From assembly GCA_015680685.1 (NCBI GenBank), contig MNCI01027417.1, positions 179,540 to 243,539 on the forward strand: a stretch of DNA of 64,000 nucleotides, read 5' to 3'. Numbering within the stretch: position 1 is the first letter of the stretch; every line of letters begins with the position of its first letter. The position numbers were made by a program, and so were the translations under genes. This document shows positions 22,944 through 35,070 of the stretch, piece by piece. The notes under the pieces are model-generated. The model saw only the letters and a list, made by a program, of their open reading frames with translations. It was not told the origin of the DNA and did not search any database. The DNA comes from Gnetum montanum. Taxonomy: Eukaryota; Streptophyta; Gnetopsida; Gnetales; Gnetaceae.

Positions 22944-22972
22944 GCTAACCCATGGTCTCATTGTGATTATAG
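22944..22972 (+). promoter_or_regulatory. Candidate 3' splice site just before the Ath2 extra ORF
   Basis: GTGATTATAG directly precedes the ATG, with TTGCTAAC (22943-22950) upstream as a plausible branch point. NA1 has the same arrangement at 52266-52293 (TTACTAAT, then GTGATTATAG before ATGGCCCC). Such a site would let the extra ORF be expressed from a spliced RNA. Ath1 and Ath3 keep the neighbourhood but not a clear AG. Confidence 0.45.
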
Positions 22973-25864
22973 ATGGCACCAAAACAAAAGCACCCACAGG
23001 AAGGAGAACCCTTGCAACCATAGGAGAAGTGGCCCAGAGTTGGAAGGGGCTAACAAGAATAAGCCTAAGAACCACTAGAAGCAACCCATGTAATGGGACC
23101 TCTTCATGAGGAGCTTGAAGTGGAATTTTTTCAACATATTCAAGAAGAATAAGTGCCTATTGAAGAATCATAGTGAGGAGAAGTGCCTAGACCTATACCA
23201 AGGCTTGAGGTCACTTTGACTCAAGCTTGCCTATACATCATCAGGTCCTGAGAGACCCAACAATCAGTCCTTGAAGAGATCAACTTTGAAACATTCCTTG
23301 AGAAAGCTCTAGTGGATGTCAAGACTTAGCCACAAACCTCTTCCATGTGGCCAATAATCACATCTAGTGGGGAATGGTACATGGGAGAGACATATCTCTT
23401 CTAGAATAATCGAAGGCTAGGGTCCATTGTCAAAGTCAAGGACATTCAAGTGTTCTACTTAGCAAAAGCTATCGCACAAGCACTTGGATTGCCTAACACT
23501 AGGACACAACTAGTAGAACTATCCACGAAAGGTGATCCTAAGGCCAAGAGGGAGTGGACTTAGTGATGCTATGAGGTAGATCGTAAGAAGTACGATGTGC
23601 TCACATTGGTGGAGCACATTTATTTTGAAATCGCAGCCCATCACCTCAACCCAATAGTGAGGCCAAGCAAGATGACTACCTACTTTGCCCGAGCATGCAC
23701 CGCTCTAAGTGAAAAATTTCTCATCAACCTTTTACAACTGATCTACGTAGAGATTGAAAAGTGCTTAGAGGAAAATGAACATGGAAGGAAAATCCTACCC
23801 TTTTCGTGCCTCATCCAGAAACTTTGCAAAAGGGTAGGCATCATCTACTACTCCAACGATACCATCAAGCATGCTCATTTGGCCTCATGGTTAGAGATCA
23901 TGATAGATAAAATGCCAGTGATGACCCAAGAAGAGAAGCAGTCACCTCCACCACCCAGTCAGGAAATAATGCCGAAGGATCATGTAGCCATTTAGCATCT
24001 GTGCAAAATTCGAGAGTAGCCCTTGAGCGAACAAGAGCAATGTGTAGGAACAAGTGAGGCAGATCCATCTGTATACCTACCAACGATGAGTCACCTAAAT
24101 GAGGTGGCTCAAATAGTTAACTAAATGGAGTGGGGTGGACCAATCTTCTTTGCCCAATGAACATAGCTGTCCACAAGGTTAGATTCCAAGGCTCGGGAGG
24201 TGACAATGTCCTTATCTTAACACCATTTATTTCCAGAAATCTCTGGGAATGTCGCCACTTTCTTGGTGTGTTTGGAGAAATATGAAGGAACAATTGTCTC
24301 GGTGATGTAGCACCAATGGTAGGAAACAGTGGTTGACGTTGTTGCTAACCATGTTGTTGAAGTATTAAATGCACTTGTGGTGTCTGTACCAAACGTATCT
24401 ACACTTTAAGATGTGTAGACATTTGTAGGCATGGTCAGTAGAAAGTTGAATGCAGCCCAACATGAAGAATTACTAGAATGATTAGTGGGAATTGGGCAAC
24501 CAACTCTGGATATCTTTGATTTTCTAAAAGATATCACTAAAATCTAGTAAGAGCTATTGAATGTAAGGGGAAAATGCATTATTTTGGAGGGGTAACTTGA
24601 AATAGCCTAGGAACAAAATCAATGCTTGGTCATAGAGGTTGCCGAACTACATGCCCAACTTGTTGATCTTGCGATCCTTAGTCCAATAGTAACAAGAGAT
24701 GAAGCTTTCAAATAGCTTCAAGAATGATNCAGTAACAAGAGATGAAGCTTTCAAATAGCTTCAAGAATGATTTTAGAAGGTTAAGGAGGAGGCAATAATG
24801 ACCATCTTCAATGAGTCCATAATTGAAGCAAGAACGTATTTAATTTAGAAGGACTTGGCATAGATGTGCTAGAAGAATGAGACCCTGACTGCATAGAATC
24901 ATCGCTTGTGCAATGTTGATGCTCAAAAGGAAGAAATGTAGGAATTTATTTATCAATAGCAAGAGTAGTTTGCTAGTGTGAACACTAAATTAAGGAGATT
25001 GGCCATAATAAATCAAAATTTCTCAGTGAAGGAAGTGCATGCCTTGAGTCAAAAGTCTGTCATCGAGATCGTTGCCTGGAAGAATAATGTTGTCAAGTTC
25101 AAAAAAGTGAAGAATCACTACAAAGACTAGGTTGGCCTGTAGAAGGAAGTTAATGAAAAACACATTTAGATGGTGAATGCAAAAATGAATGAAGCCCTCC
25201 CATAACTCTAACAAGGAAGAGAAGTCTAGCAACCCATTGTTGATGGGATTGATGCCTACAACGAAGCGGAGATTTGCTTAAAGTAGTTGCAAATTGAGGA
25301 GATGATGGAATATATGGAGTTGGCCAATCTCCATTATGCAAACTTGGCAATGTTGATTATCGGACGACCATAGTCAAAGTTAGAGAAGCAAGTGGCTAGC
25401 TCATATTTGTTATACCAGGCTGAGTTCAAGCATTACAAAATGCCAAGTAGAAGCTTAAGACTACAAATACTGAACTCAAAGTTCTTAGAGCACAATTCAA
25501 AGATCAATGATTAATCGTTGAGAACCTAGCCAAACAGATGAATGACTACTAGGAGCTAAAGGACATAGTTAGGGCATTCGACATTGAATACAAATAGTTC
25601 ACTACCTAGTTCATTAATGCAAAGGAGCTATTTTTAGCAATCCCATGTCCCTAGGATGTGCCTATTCATTGGCGAAGTTACATGAATGGTGCACAATCCT
25701 AGAAGTAAGGAGGAGAAAATGAAAGCATTGATGGATGCTTTCTACCTCCCACCTGAAATTGCAGCAGTAATAGGATAGCCATAGCCACCTCAACCATCTC
25801 CCATGTGTGAAGTCGGTGAAGGTCCCTTGGAGCCTCAGGAGCCACCATTACTTGGGATCGTCTG
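22973..25864 (+). pseudogene. Ath2 extra ORF in the env position (plant transposon-protein-like)
   Basis: The ATG at 22973 begins MAPKQKHPQEGE. About 23340-23470 aligns with a well-kept stretch of Ath3 (31131-31319): both show a WP-(I/T)-(I/L)-T...EWY-(M/L)-GET pattern. The open segment 23597-23995 contains LPFSCLIQKLCKRVGI, matching the core of the 'putative plant transposon protein' domain of Athila-type ORFs. From about 24560 to 25720 the sequence is Gln/Glu/Lys/Leu-rich and probably coiled coil; the end is Pro-rich (25740-25860). No signal peptide or membrane helix is apparent. Stops are scattered throughout. Its function in any plant element is not established. Confidence 0.75.
24688..24771. 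other. Single N flanked by a 41-bp direct duplication
   Basis: An undetermined base at 24729 separates two copies of the same 41 bp (24688-24728 and 24731-24771). Two further Ns in the window (36160, 51859) have the same structure, which points to unmerged contig ends. Confidence 0.8.
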
Positions 25865-26097
25865 ATCTTTTCCACCTAACTTCATGCCATCAAGGAACAT
25901 GCTGTCTAATTTTGAAGAGTTGTGTCATGGTGTTTAATTTTGTGTCCTAAACACCATCATTTTTTGTAATGTGTTGATTCGTACACTTGGGCACTCCATT
26001 TTTTGTCAAGTCAATCAGTTTATTTTGCTTGCAAAAAGTTAGTTAATAATTTGATACCTTCTCAATTTTCTAAAAGAACTCAAGGACGAGTTTTCAT

Positions 26098-26112
26098 TCA
26101 GTCATGGGGGTA
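26098..26112 (+). other. Ath2 3' polypurine tract
   Basis: CAGTCATGGGGGTA abuts the 3' LTR, in the position where plus-strand DNA synthesis is primed. Upstream is the CTCAAGGACGAG motif (26080-26091), also found before the NA1 and Ath3 tracts. Confidence 0.75.
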
Positions 26113-27013
26113 TGATAAGTTGCGTTCGGTTGGTTGCTTCGATTAGGCCTCATCTACTGGGCCTTGTTAATGAGGCCTAGTCGATGCATGTTATCATGCG
26201 TTGACAAGGCCCTGTCAATGCAGTGTCGATTTTCAACTATAAATATGCACTTAATAGCTACATTTATGGCATGAGAGATTTTAGTTGTAGTGAAGCTCTT
26301 GCAGTTTTTCCATTTGAAAGTTAGAATTTTTCCCCCAAGTGCCTATAGTAGGAGTTATTGAGTGTACAGATCTTTATTCAAGCGTTGCTGTACTTGAGCA
26401 TGATAGTATGTGTGCAATAAATATGAGCTTTTTGATAAACCTTGTAGCACTTTGAATAGATTAATTATTTTATTTATGCACTTAATGTTTTTAGTTATTT
26501 ATTAAATGTTTTTTAGAAATTAAGTTAATGAAGCAATTAAGCAAGGTAGGCTACACACATAAGTATGACCACTTCAAGCATAACACGTATTCGCTTATTA
26601 ATCCTAGTACTGTTATTTCTTGGTACATCCAATAGTGTAGCACTTGGTCACCCAGCAATGGATACGTGGGTTTAGGATGTGTATGGAAAGTGGGATTGGA
26701 TGCTTATGTTAGGATTAGTTAGATGCTAGTTACTTAGTTAATTTAAATTGGTTAATCCAATCATTGTTATCTTCCTTTGAACACCAAAATCAGAAAATAA
26801 AAAACAATAAAAATTAGATGCCTCAGTTACACTTAACTATACTAGTGTACATCATAAGTGTAATTGGGAAGACAATGATTGAGCTGAAGGCAAGATTCAC
26901 TTGCTAGAAGACTAGTGCATTGGAAATGATAAAGTGCACAAAATTCAATCAGATTGCACGTGAACACTTTGTGATTCATATGGTTGGACATAGGGGCACC
27001 TCACCGATCATCA
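26113..27013 (+). mobile_element. Ath2 3' LTR (901 bp)
   Basis: It is the same length as the 5' LTR and alignable throughout. It runs from TGATAAGTTGCG to CGATCATCA and is followed by the TSD ATGAT. TATAAATA is at 26238-26245. Differences from the 5' LTR are mostly transitions. Confidence 0.93.
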
Positions 27014-27792
27014 ATGATGCAAAACTAAAATGTGAATAATCCATATGAGGTTGTTTATAGGTTTGGTTTAGTCAAGATTAGGTGAGGATGGTTAACTAGT
27101 CCTTGAGGAGGATCATTGACAACATCCAAGATAGGTGAGACCTTTACAAAGTAATAGTCCTTGTAGATGATCAATTCTACTTCATTCTCAATTTGCCTAT
27201 TTCTTGATGTTTTGTGGATATCATGGTTTGGACTTAGCTTTTGGTATCTAACCTGATGGATCTTGAGATGGCTTCTTGTACAATAGGTGCCTCATCTGTT
27301 AGCTTATGCTAGGTGCACCTAGGTGGTTAACTCTATTAGAAGGTTTCTAACCCTTCCTGCATGCATGGATGTAAATCTAGGTGATAGAAGCTAGGACCTT
27401 GATGGTGATGAAGCTAGATCTTTGAAGCTTTCCTTTATGTTTTCAAATTTTGATTATGTTGTTCTAATGATCTTGATGTATTTGAGGTTATATGATGTTG
27501 GCTATTATCAACTCTCTTTTGAGGCTATAAATTTGTTATATTATGAGATACATTTATAGATTATCAACTCTCTAATGGAAATGCTCCTTAAAATACTCCA
27601 ATGTATATTATTTTTTTTCTATGTAATTTGGTTAAGATTTATAATGCTCATGGTGATCTTTCCCCTTGGCTTATAAGCATTATGACATTACATACCCAAG
27701 TATTAAGATTTGTGTGATTGAATTTGAATTATTTAAGTATAAAATTTTGGGGTGTGAAAATTGTTATATTAACTATTAATGAAAATATTGAT
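27014..27792. other. Host DNA between Ath2 and Ath3, nothing recognised
   Basis: AT-rich sequence without a convincing ORF, RNA gene or repeat. It continues the host sequence interrupted by Ath2 (left part 13387-14151). Confidence 0.5.
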
Positions 27793-28638
27793 TGATGAAC
27801 AATGGAGTATCCAACACCTAACCATACGAGATACAAGTGTTTAGGCGCAATCCTGATTGAACTGGCTAGATAAGGCATTGTGATTATACCAGTAATTGAT
27901 TACCATTCTTGATTGTTGTCCTCTCATGTAAGTTAGTAAAATCAATGTGTATGCCTTAACTCATGGTGAGGTATATGATATTGATGTTGAATTGGCCATT
28001 ATATGCCTAGTAAACATGAAGTGAAAGTAAAGGTTTCTAAATCTAAGTGACAGTAAAAAAAATCTAAACTAGCATATGTGATGAGTAGCCAGTCTTGATC
28101 TTTTGGTCACACCTTGGACTTCGTGTAACTACTACTGGGATTACCAAGTACCACACTACTAAGTGTACCAAATGATTATACTATTGGATTACCAAGTATT
28201 TACGCTTATTTTCTTGAGATCAATCATACTAGTAAATTGCAAGTAATCATAAACATTAACTATGAAAATAGTAAACTAGTAGACTAATTGAAAACAGAAA
28301 TAAAACTAAGTGTTGCTGCAATGATGTAGAGTAATCTCAATCTTTATTATTGTGCATGCAATGCATCCAAGTACATCACACTAATAAATATTCCATTCAA
28401 TTATAAAACATCACATTGTAGGCACAGACTACTAAGTACTGTATTCAAGAAAACAAACTGAAAGAGTGATGTTACTATGCTAACAAATCTACTGCAGATT
28501 TGTGCACCTAAGTGCTACTTATATAGGCTGACATGCATCTCGCGATATTATTTATATGATAACACATGCTAAGATATAATAACGTATCTATGACATCATA
28601 GATACGATATCGTTGTTGTAAAAAAATTGGACTTATCA
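27793..28638 (-). mobile_element. Ath3 3' LTR (846 bp)
   Basis: The plus strand runs from TGATGAACAATGG to GGACTTATCA. It aligns with the Ath3 5' LTR and the Ath1 LTR, including the U5 CTTGGTAATCC array (28130-28200) and the GATATC-type U3 motifs (28545-28620). Confidence 0.92.
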
Positions 28639-28653
28639 TACCCTCACGATTGA
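28639..28653 (-). other. Ath3 3' polypurine tract
   Basis: On the minus strand this reads CAATCGTGAGGGTA next to the LTR, preceded by ACTTGAGGATGAG (28667-28679 in reverse). It is the counterpart of 26098-26112 in Ath2. Confidence 0.7.
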
Positions 28654-28659
28654 CTGAAA

Positions 28660-31598
28660 ACTCATCCTCAAGTTAAAAAAAAATGAGAATGGAGTTTTTT
28701 ACAAAATTGGAAGGTAGATTTACATGACACTAACTTCTATATACATGACTCTCTAGTGCCACAGTGGAGTTTTCAAAAATGAACACATTACATGACAATT
28801 TTGACAAAAAACAAAAAACAAAAATTGGCGAGATTGAGTGTAGCCTTATGTTGTTCCAAGCGGTGGTGGCTCTTCCATAGGTTTCTTCCCCTTGTTGTCA
28901 AGCTTCTTAAATTGGTATCTATTTTGGAGTGCCTACAACTTCTCTTCTTCCATTATTGGATCATGGATTATTCATGCTAATGAACCAATGTTTGATAAAT
29001 TCAATACATTCCATGGACATGGAAGTTGTAGAAACATCTAATTGGCTTTGACATACCATGTTGCAAATTGTTGTCTCTCTTCTTTAAGGCTTTGGCCTTT
29101 TCTTTGAGTTCATGGTAGTTTATTAATCTTTTGGCTAGATTTGCTATTACATCTTTCTACCCTTGGTAGCCAGACTTAACTACTTTTAGTTTTGAGTTTT
29201 CTACTTGAGGTTTTTATAAAGCATGTTTTTGGTCCACAAACTCTTTTTCATATAAGGCATAAGTGATTGTTACTTGCCATTCTAGCTCATTTCTAGGCTT
29301 ACCTGCTATTAACATGGCCAAATTAGCATAACGGAGGTTTACTAATGCCATGTATTCTTTCAAGTTCACTATTTATAGGTCTTTATTTTTCACTTTTGCT
29401 TGATAGGTCTAGGCCATGCTATCCAAGATGGATTGCCAATTAGGATTTTGTGCTACAATAGAACTAATTTTAGCATTTTTCATTTGGATATCTTTCTCAC
29501 TTCTCTACTTGTACATTCCCACTTCTCTACTTGTACATTCCCACTTGGTCTTAAAAGTGTTCTTTGAGCCTTTCATGTTTCTTAGCCTCATTTTCCCATG
29601 CACTGATTTTGATAGCTAATTTCTATCTAATGGCACATACCTCCTCCATAGACAGGGTTTTGTTTTCTCTTGCAAGACAACTCATATCTTGGTTGACCCT
29701 CATCAGTTGCTATCTCAACTAATGGATACTTTCTTTTAGAATGTTTTTTTACTTTTCTATTTTGGTTAACCTTATGTTGTCTGCAATGAGTTGTTTATTT
29801 TCTTCCTATAAGGCAACAAGTGCTTTAACATAGGCATATGATTAGGCTTCGGCTACTGAAGCATTCCATATGGTCTTTTCTTTTTCATCTTCTATGTCAT
29901 TATTGTTCTTAAGGAGGAAATTAATCTACTTAGTTTTGAATTCTGCTATTTGATTTGGTGCTATGAACTAAGTTGGATATCTCCTTTATGCTCTCAAGGC
30001 TACAACCTCTTCTTATAATTGGCAAAGCTCATTATCAACATGCTCTACTTTGGTTTTGACCATGATTAATTTTCCTTTGATGGTAATTAATTTAGATTGT
30101 GTTGTAGTGACATTAATATGAATATCAAAGAGATTTGTCATAACCTATCTTATTTGCAACATTCTAACTAACACATCTTCATGTTTTGTAGGGGTCATAG
30201 AGGTACTAGTTAGCATTTGAGCATCTTTGGTTTTAGAAATAACAATCAATGGAATAACAAGTACATTAAATAATTATTTGATGTGATTTGTGATCACTTT
30301 TGTAGCTTCCACTGCATCATGGTGCTACATGATGACAACTGTGGCTCTTTCTCTAGACTCAAGCATCACTTGGAACAATGTGGCATTCTCAAAAATTTGT
30401 TGTGACCTCTAGGCCTCTTCTCCTAACTGCAATGATATTTGTCCACTGGCAAGAATGGTTGAAATGGTTGGTTTGACTACATCATCAATAACTTTGAATA
30501 GATTGGCCTCTTCTCTGCTTCTCCAATTGATAGTTTCTCCAATTTGCTCTAGATGACTCATTAAAGATTTGTAATCTTGCAGTGGTGATGGTGGAACTTG
30601 TTGTTACTACTACTATTGTCTTGTGGTTTGGGTAGTCTCCTTAGTATTTGGTTATTCTTTTAATTGGTCCTTTTTGGGAGGCACTGGCTTGAGCATTTCA
30701 GCATAGGAAGCATTTTGTGCCTTCTTTAATGCATAATTTGTATACCCTAGGATGCCAACTCATTTGCATAATTTCTAGGTAAGGCAAGGTAATGGAAGTG
30801 TTAACTTCCTTGCCTTCTTCTCCTTGAACCACCTTTCAATTTTTGTGAAGTAGAGGTGAACAATGTTTGCATTAAATTTTCTTGTTAATATTGCACTCCC
30901 TTTAGCTACATATGTAGAGATTCAATTCAATCTCTTGGTAGGAAACAAGTGATAAGTGCCAATTTTAGAATAGATCTTATTTTTGTAGTCAATTCACTAT
31001 ATTCTTTATCTTCTTAACCATACACCTGCTACAACCATATCTTCTTGGTGTCTATGTCAAATCTAGTTGATATCTATGCCACCTTTGCTCCTTGATTAGG
31101 CACATTCAATACCTTTGCAATTGTCTTAACTTAGTAAGATACCGAGATTTCTTCAATTTTGATTATAACATCAACTTCTTGAGTCTGCAAAAATTGGAGT
31201 GTTTCTCCTAGATACCATTCTTCAGTATTTGTCAAAGTAGGCCACAAAGGAGATGACTGGAGTTGGGCCTTAACAACTTCTAGAGAAAATTCCAAAAATG
31301 GAACAAAGTTGAATTCCACAATGACTATTTAAATGATGGATTTTTCTTGAATAGCCTGAAGGCATTCATGTGATAGTGTAAGTTGTTGTCCCTAGATGGA
31401 CATTGGTGGAATATCCACTTTTGCTTGAGCAAATTGCTCTGTGGTAGGAGTTTGTTGATGAATGTTAAAGGATTGTGCTTCCTACTCTCGTTGTTCTACT
31501 TGTGAATTTTTCTTGCTTGCTTATCCTCTTCCATAGCCTCATGATCTTTTATTTACTGGTTGTGGAAGTTCTCCTTGTGCTCCTATTTTTGGGGCCAT
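28660..31598 (-). pseudogene. Ath3 extra ORF in the env position
   Basis: The ATG at 31598 gives MAPK, as in the other elements. The stretch 31131-31319 is open and contains WPTLTNTEEWYLGET, aligning with Ath2 near 23350. The transposon-protein-like core, read as LPLPCLT and KLCK then VGILGYTN, lies at about 30730-30830. The C-terminal third (29000-30100) is coiled-coil-like and aligns with 487-1340 of Ath1. A short tandem duplication of 22 bp occurs near 29510-29550. It has many stops and no membrane segment that I can see. Confidence 0.75.
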
Positions 31599-33655
31599 AT
31601 ACAATCAATTAAGTGTTTGGAATTACTAGAGTATTCTCATAAATGAGCAATAATTTGATACCTTACTCATACCCTTAGTTATATCAACTTTTTAGTTCAT
31701 TATGATTGTAGAGTTAGAAAATTTTACAATAACAACCCCATTAGTACTTTAAATAAGTGGCATGATTAATTAGAAGTCTTCTTAAAGTTTTTTTGGCCTT
31801 AAAATGAGTGATTTACTTTAAAAATTCTTAATATGATTCCTTAGAATTACCCCTATAACACCTTTGAGTTGCTAGCAACTTCAAAAAAATTGACTCAAAT
31901 TTCCCTTACTAGCATCCTTCCATAACTAAGGTGATCACTCCTAGATCACGTAGATTCAAAAATCACACAAATTAGGGCAACAATGAGGAAGTTATGGGCA
32001 TTATAAGTTTGAGTGTTATAGCTCTTAGCTACAAAGAAAATTTGACAGCAACTCCCTTGTGAAATTCAAAAAACAAAAATTTTTTCTAACTCCCCCATGC
32101 TATATATAGTTTTTATGGATGCGAAATTGTAAATACAACATCGTAGATGCAATATCATAGGTGCTTGCAATATCGTAGATATGATGTCACCATAGAAAAA
32201 TAAAAATTTCTAGTCCCATAGGATAGTTGAAAGATATGCATCATGTTGAAAGGGTCTTGATATGGAGATGATGTTTCAGTTATGAAAGATAAGCATTAAA
32301 AATCAATGATATGGAATCTTGGGCTTTGAAAGTATACGAGGTGTTGATGGAATGGATGAGAAAGACAACATTGTTGTGTTATTAGAATAGATAGTATGAA
32401 CGATATGGTAAGTATTTATTATTATTTATTGGAATTGGAAGGCTCAAGATGATGTGGAATCACTTGGCAAGTATAAGATACAATGGTTATACAAGTAGAT
32501 CCTCCCCAAAGCAAGCTCTAGCCCTTAATTCCCTTGTATAACTATGCCTAAAAGTGTCATTAGGCACTTAAGGAGTTGAATGTAACACATACCTATTTAG
32601 TAAGACACACATGTTAGTACCACTAGATTAGAAAAATAGCTTTATGTTACACAAAATCATAAGTTATAATTATTCAAATAGTGATATGAAATGTGTTTAG
32701 AAGGGATTACAGAAATTAGGATGTGAGGTGTCTTAACATAGGTATAATGTATTCTTGTGTTTTATTAGTGGTTAAGGTAATCTTTAGCCTTTATGTCCAA
32801 GATTCAACCCAAGTCTAGACCACATTCCAGTGATGTTGCATTGTTTCATCTTTTAGAATTATAATCGTAAGACTATTAATGTTACAAGGAGTATTTTTAC
32901 TTGGCATATTGTCTAAGGGATGAGTTTATTCATGGCACTTTATTTTTATTTTTACATTTCTGAAAAGCCTCCTACATTTAGGCATGGATAACATGTCTTT
33001 CCAATGGGATCCCTAGAAACTTATTTTGTGCCTTTTATTTGTTATTTGTGTCAACCCTTTTAAGGTAGCACTTATTTTACTCTTACTTCTGTTTTTCGTT
33101 AGATCTACAAGGACATAATACAACCTTAGTAACATGATAGAACTTACTATAATAATTCAAAAAGAATCCACAAGTTCCCTTGATGTCACACCCTTTTCAT
33201 TCCCTCCTGGTTCTTCACTTTTCTATCCAGGCATAATGATCACAAGTTTATTCTTAGTTTGATGATGGAAAGAATATCATTATGGCCATGGTAAGAACCT
33301 CTTATTATTGGAATGGATGGATGGATGTTGTGATCTCACTGTGTAAATAATCATTCTCTTATGACTTGATATCATAGAGAAATTTTCACCTTATTAGGCT
33401 ACATCATGCCTTTATTTAAATGTGTCTTATTAACAATCAAAATTATTTACAAAGGGTTTAAAACAAAGTGTAAAAGAAATGGGAAAGATGGTAAAAATTA
33501 TGAAAAAGCATAAAGAATGAGAAATGTTAAAGAATTAAAAAATATTAAAAAATGTCAAAAATTGAAGAAATGAGAAAGTATAAAAGAATGAGAAAAATGT
33601 AAAAGAATGTGAAAAATAAAAGGAATTGTGAAAAAAATAGAAAGATCAGTAAGGT
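31599..33655 (-). other. Ath3 pol to extra-ORF spacer
   Basis: Non-coding, aligned with 2873-4960 of Ath1. Conserved blocks lie at 32491-32522 and 33174-33193. The plus strand is A/G-rich at 33465-33650. The U3-like module at 32099-32192 lies inside it. Confidence 0.6.
32099..32192 (-). promoter_or_regulatory. U3-like internal promoter candidate of Ath3
   Basis: The plus-strand stretch 32135-32157 matches 13034-13056 in the U3 of the Ath1 LTR in 22 of 23 bases (ACAACATCGTAGAT then one difference, then CAATATCA). The motif recurs at 32166-32186. Read on the minus strand, the motifs are followed by TATATATA (32100-32107), and the extra ORF starts about 500 bp later. The match and order are observed; promoter activity is inferred. 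Confidence 0.65.
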
Positions 33656-35070
33656 ACCTATGGTTTTAAATGGACACCCCCACAACTATTATGAAGATTA
33701 GGGAAATGGAAGATACAAAAAGTGGAAGACTGGTGAGTAGGTTGGGTAGATTCCTTTGAGTACTCATAGTATGGTTTGACTTGTTGGATATGGGCAAGGA
33801 TATGCTTATGTGGGTTAGATGGGTGCTGAATATGTAAGGTAGTGGATGGATAAGTGGCATGTACTATGTATGGCCCTCCCAAAGTGTTTGAAATTTAGCC
33901 TTTTGGGGTAAATGACTAGGATTGTAATAAAGGACCTTGTCTCCTGGTTGTATGATTACATTTCTTATCTATGAATTGTGCCTAAGCTTAGAGTAGTGCT
34001 TGTGGACTTTACTATCCATAAGTGTTTCTTGTTTATTTTCATCTAAAAGATTCAGATTCATTAGACATTCCTTTTATGCTAAACTCAAATCAAGGTCAAG
34101 TTTAATAGTAGTGGCTAAAGTGTGAAGCTCTGCTTGGATTGGGAATGTTGACAACTTTCAAATCAAGGTCAATTTTAGTAGCAATAGCCAAAGTGCGAAG
34201 GTCTGCTTGGATTGGAAATGTTGGCAACTTTCCATAGACTAACTCATATGGGGTGTATGCTATAGGTAATTTCTAGGATGTTCTATAGGCCCATAGAGCA
34301 TTGTTTAATTTCATATTCCAATCTCGTCTAAACCTACTAACTGTCCTAGTGAGTATTCTAGTAATTTTGTGATTAGTGACTTTAGCTTGACCATTTGCTT
34401 GGGGATGATATGGTGTTGTTAATTTATGGTTAACCCCAAGTTTTTGCATGTATTTCTTAAAGGTAGCATTGGTGAAGTGGGTCCCATTATCTGATATTAG
34501 CATTCTAGGTACTCCAAATTAGTTCACCACATGTTTTTGGAAAAACTTGGTAGCTATTTTTGCTGTACAATCTTTTACTACTACTGCCTTTGCTCACTTC
34601 ATGCAATAATCCACAATCACAATAATGTATGCTTTTCTATTTGACATCGATTGAATGGGCCACATAAAATCAATTACCTAAGTATTAAAAGGCTCCATCA
34701 GTTATATCTAGTGTTATCTAGTCGTAATTCCTCCATCTCTTTGGCAACGTTCACATGATTGGGCAAAAATGTGGGCATCTCTGAATAGAGTAGGCCAAAA
34801 GTAGCCTACCATTAGTAATTTAAGTGTTGTTCTATTCCCTGCAGAGTGGCCACCACGTGGGCCTTCATGGATGTCTTGTAACACTCTTTGCTAGTTATGA
34901 TCAAGTATAGACCATCTAACAAGCCCATATGTACAAATTTTGTATAGGTTGCTATTTATTTGCATGTATTGTTTAGCTTTGTGAAGGAATTATTCATGTT
35001 GTTTTCTATTCCATTCAATAGGAAGCTTTTGTGTGGTGAGATATGTTAGGTGCTCTATAGTCCATGGCTA
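33656..35070 (-). pseudogene. Ath3 integrase remnant
   Basis: The core shows IDFMWP (about 34665) with the first Asp kept and LISDNGTHFTNATFKK (34503-34440) with the second. HPQANGQAKVTN (about 34400) places Lys where the catalytic Glu is expected. The C-terminal GGPYIVHATYP (33882-33850), a GPY/F-type motif, is followed by an open stretch to 33658. A diverged 73-bp tandem duplication (34085-34230) lies between core and C-terminus. The N-terminal zinc-finger region is at about 34740-34880. Confidence 0.88.

Larger units (their letters stand above)
14152..27013 (+). mobile_element. Ath2: complete Athila-like retrotransposon, TSD ATGAT
   Basis: Two 901-bp LTRs (14152-15052 and 26113-27013) enclose PBS, gag, protease, RT, RNase H, a deleted integrase, a spacer and the extra ORF. 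The flanks are ATGAT at 14147-14151 and ATGAT at 27014-27018, a perfect 5-bp TSD. Total length is 12862 bp. The LTRs share the TGATRA...TCA/TTA ends of the other families, but the U3 differs: AGGCCTC palindromes instead of GATATC. Multiple stops in every frame make it non-autonomous now. Confidence 0.95.

Noticed and set aside
24688-24771. Recent biological tandem duplication in the Ath2 extra ORF
   Set aside because: The N between the copies and two identical cases elsewhere point to assembly joins.
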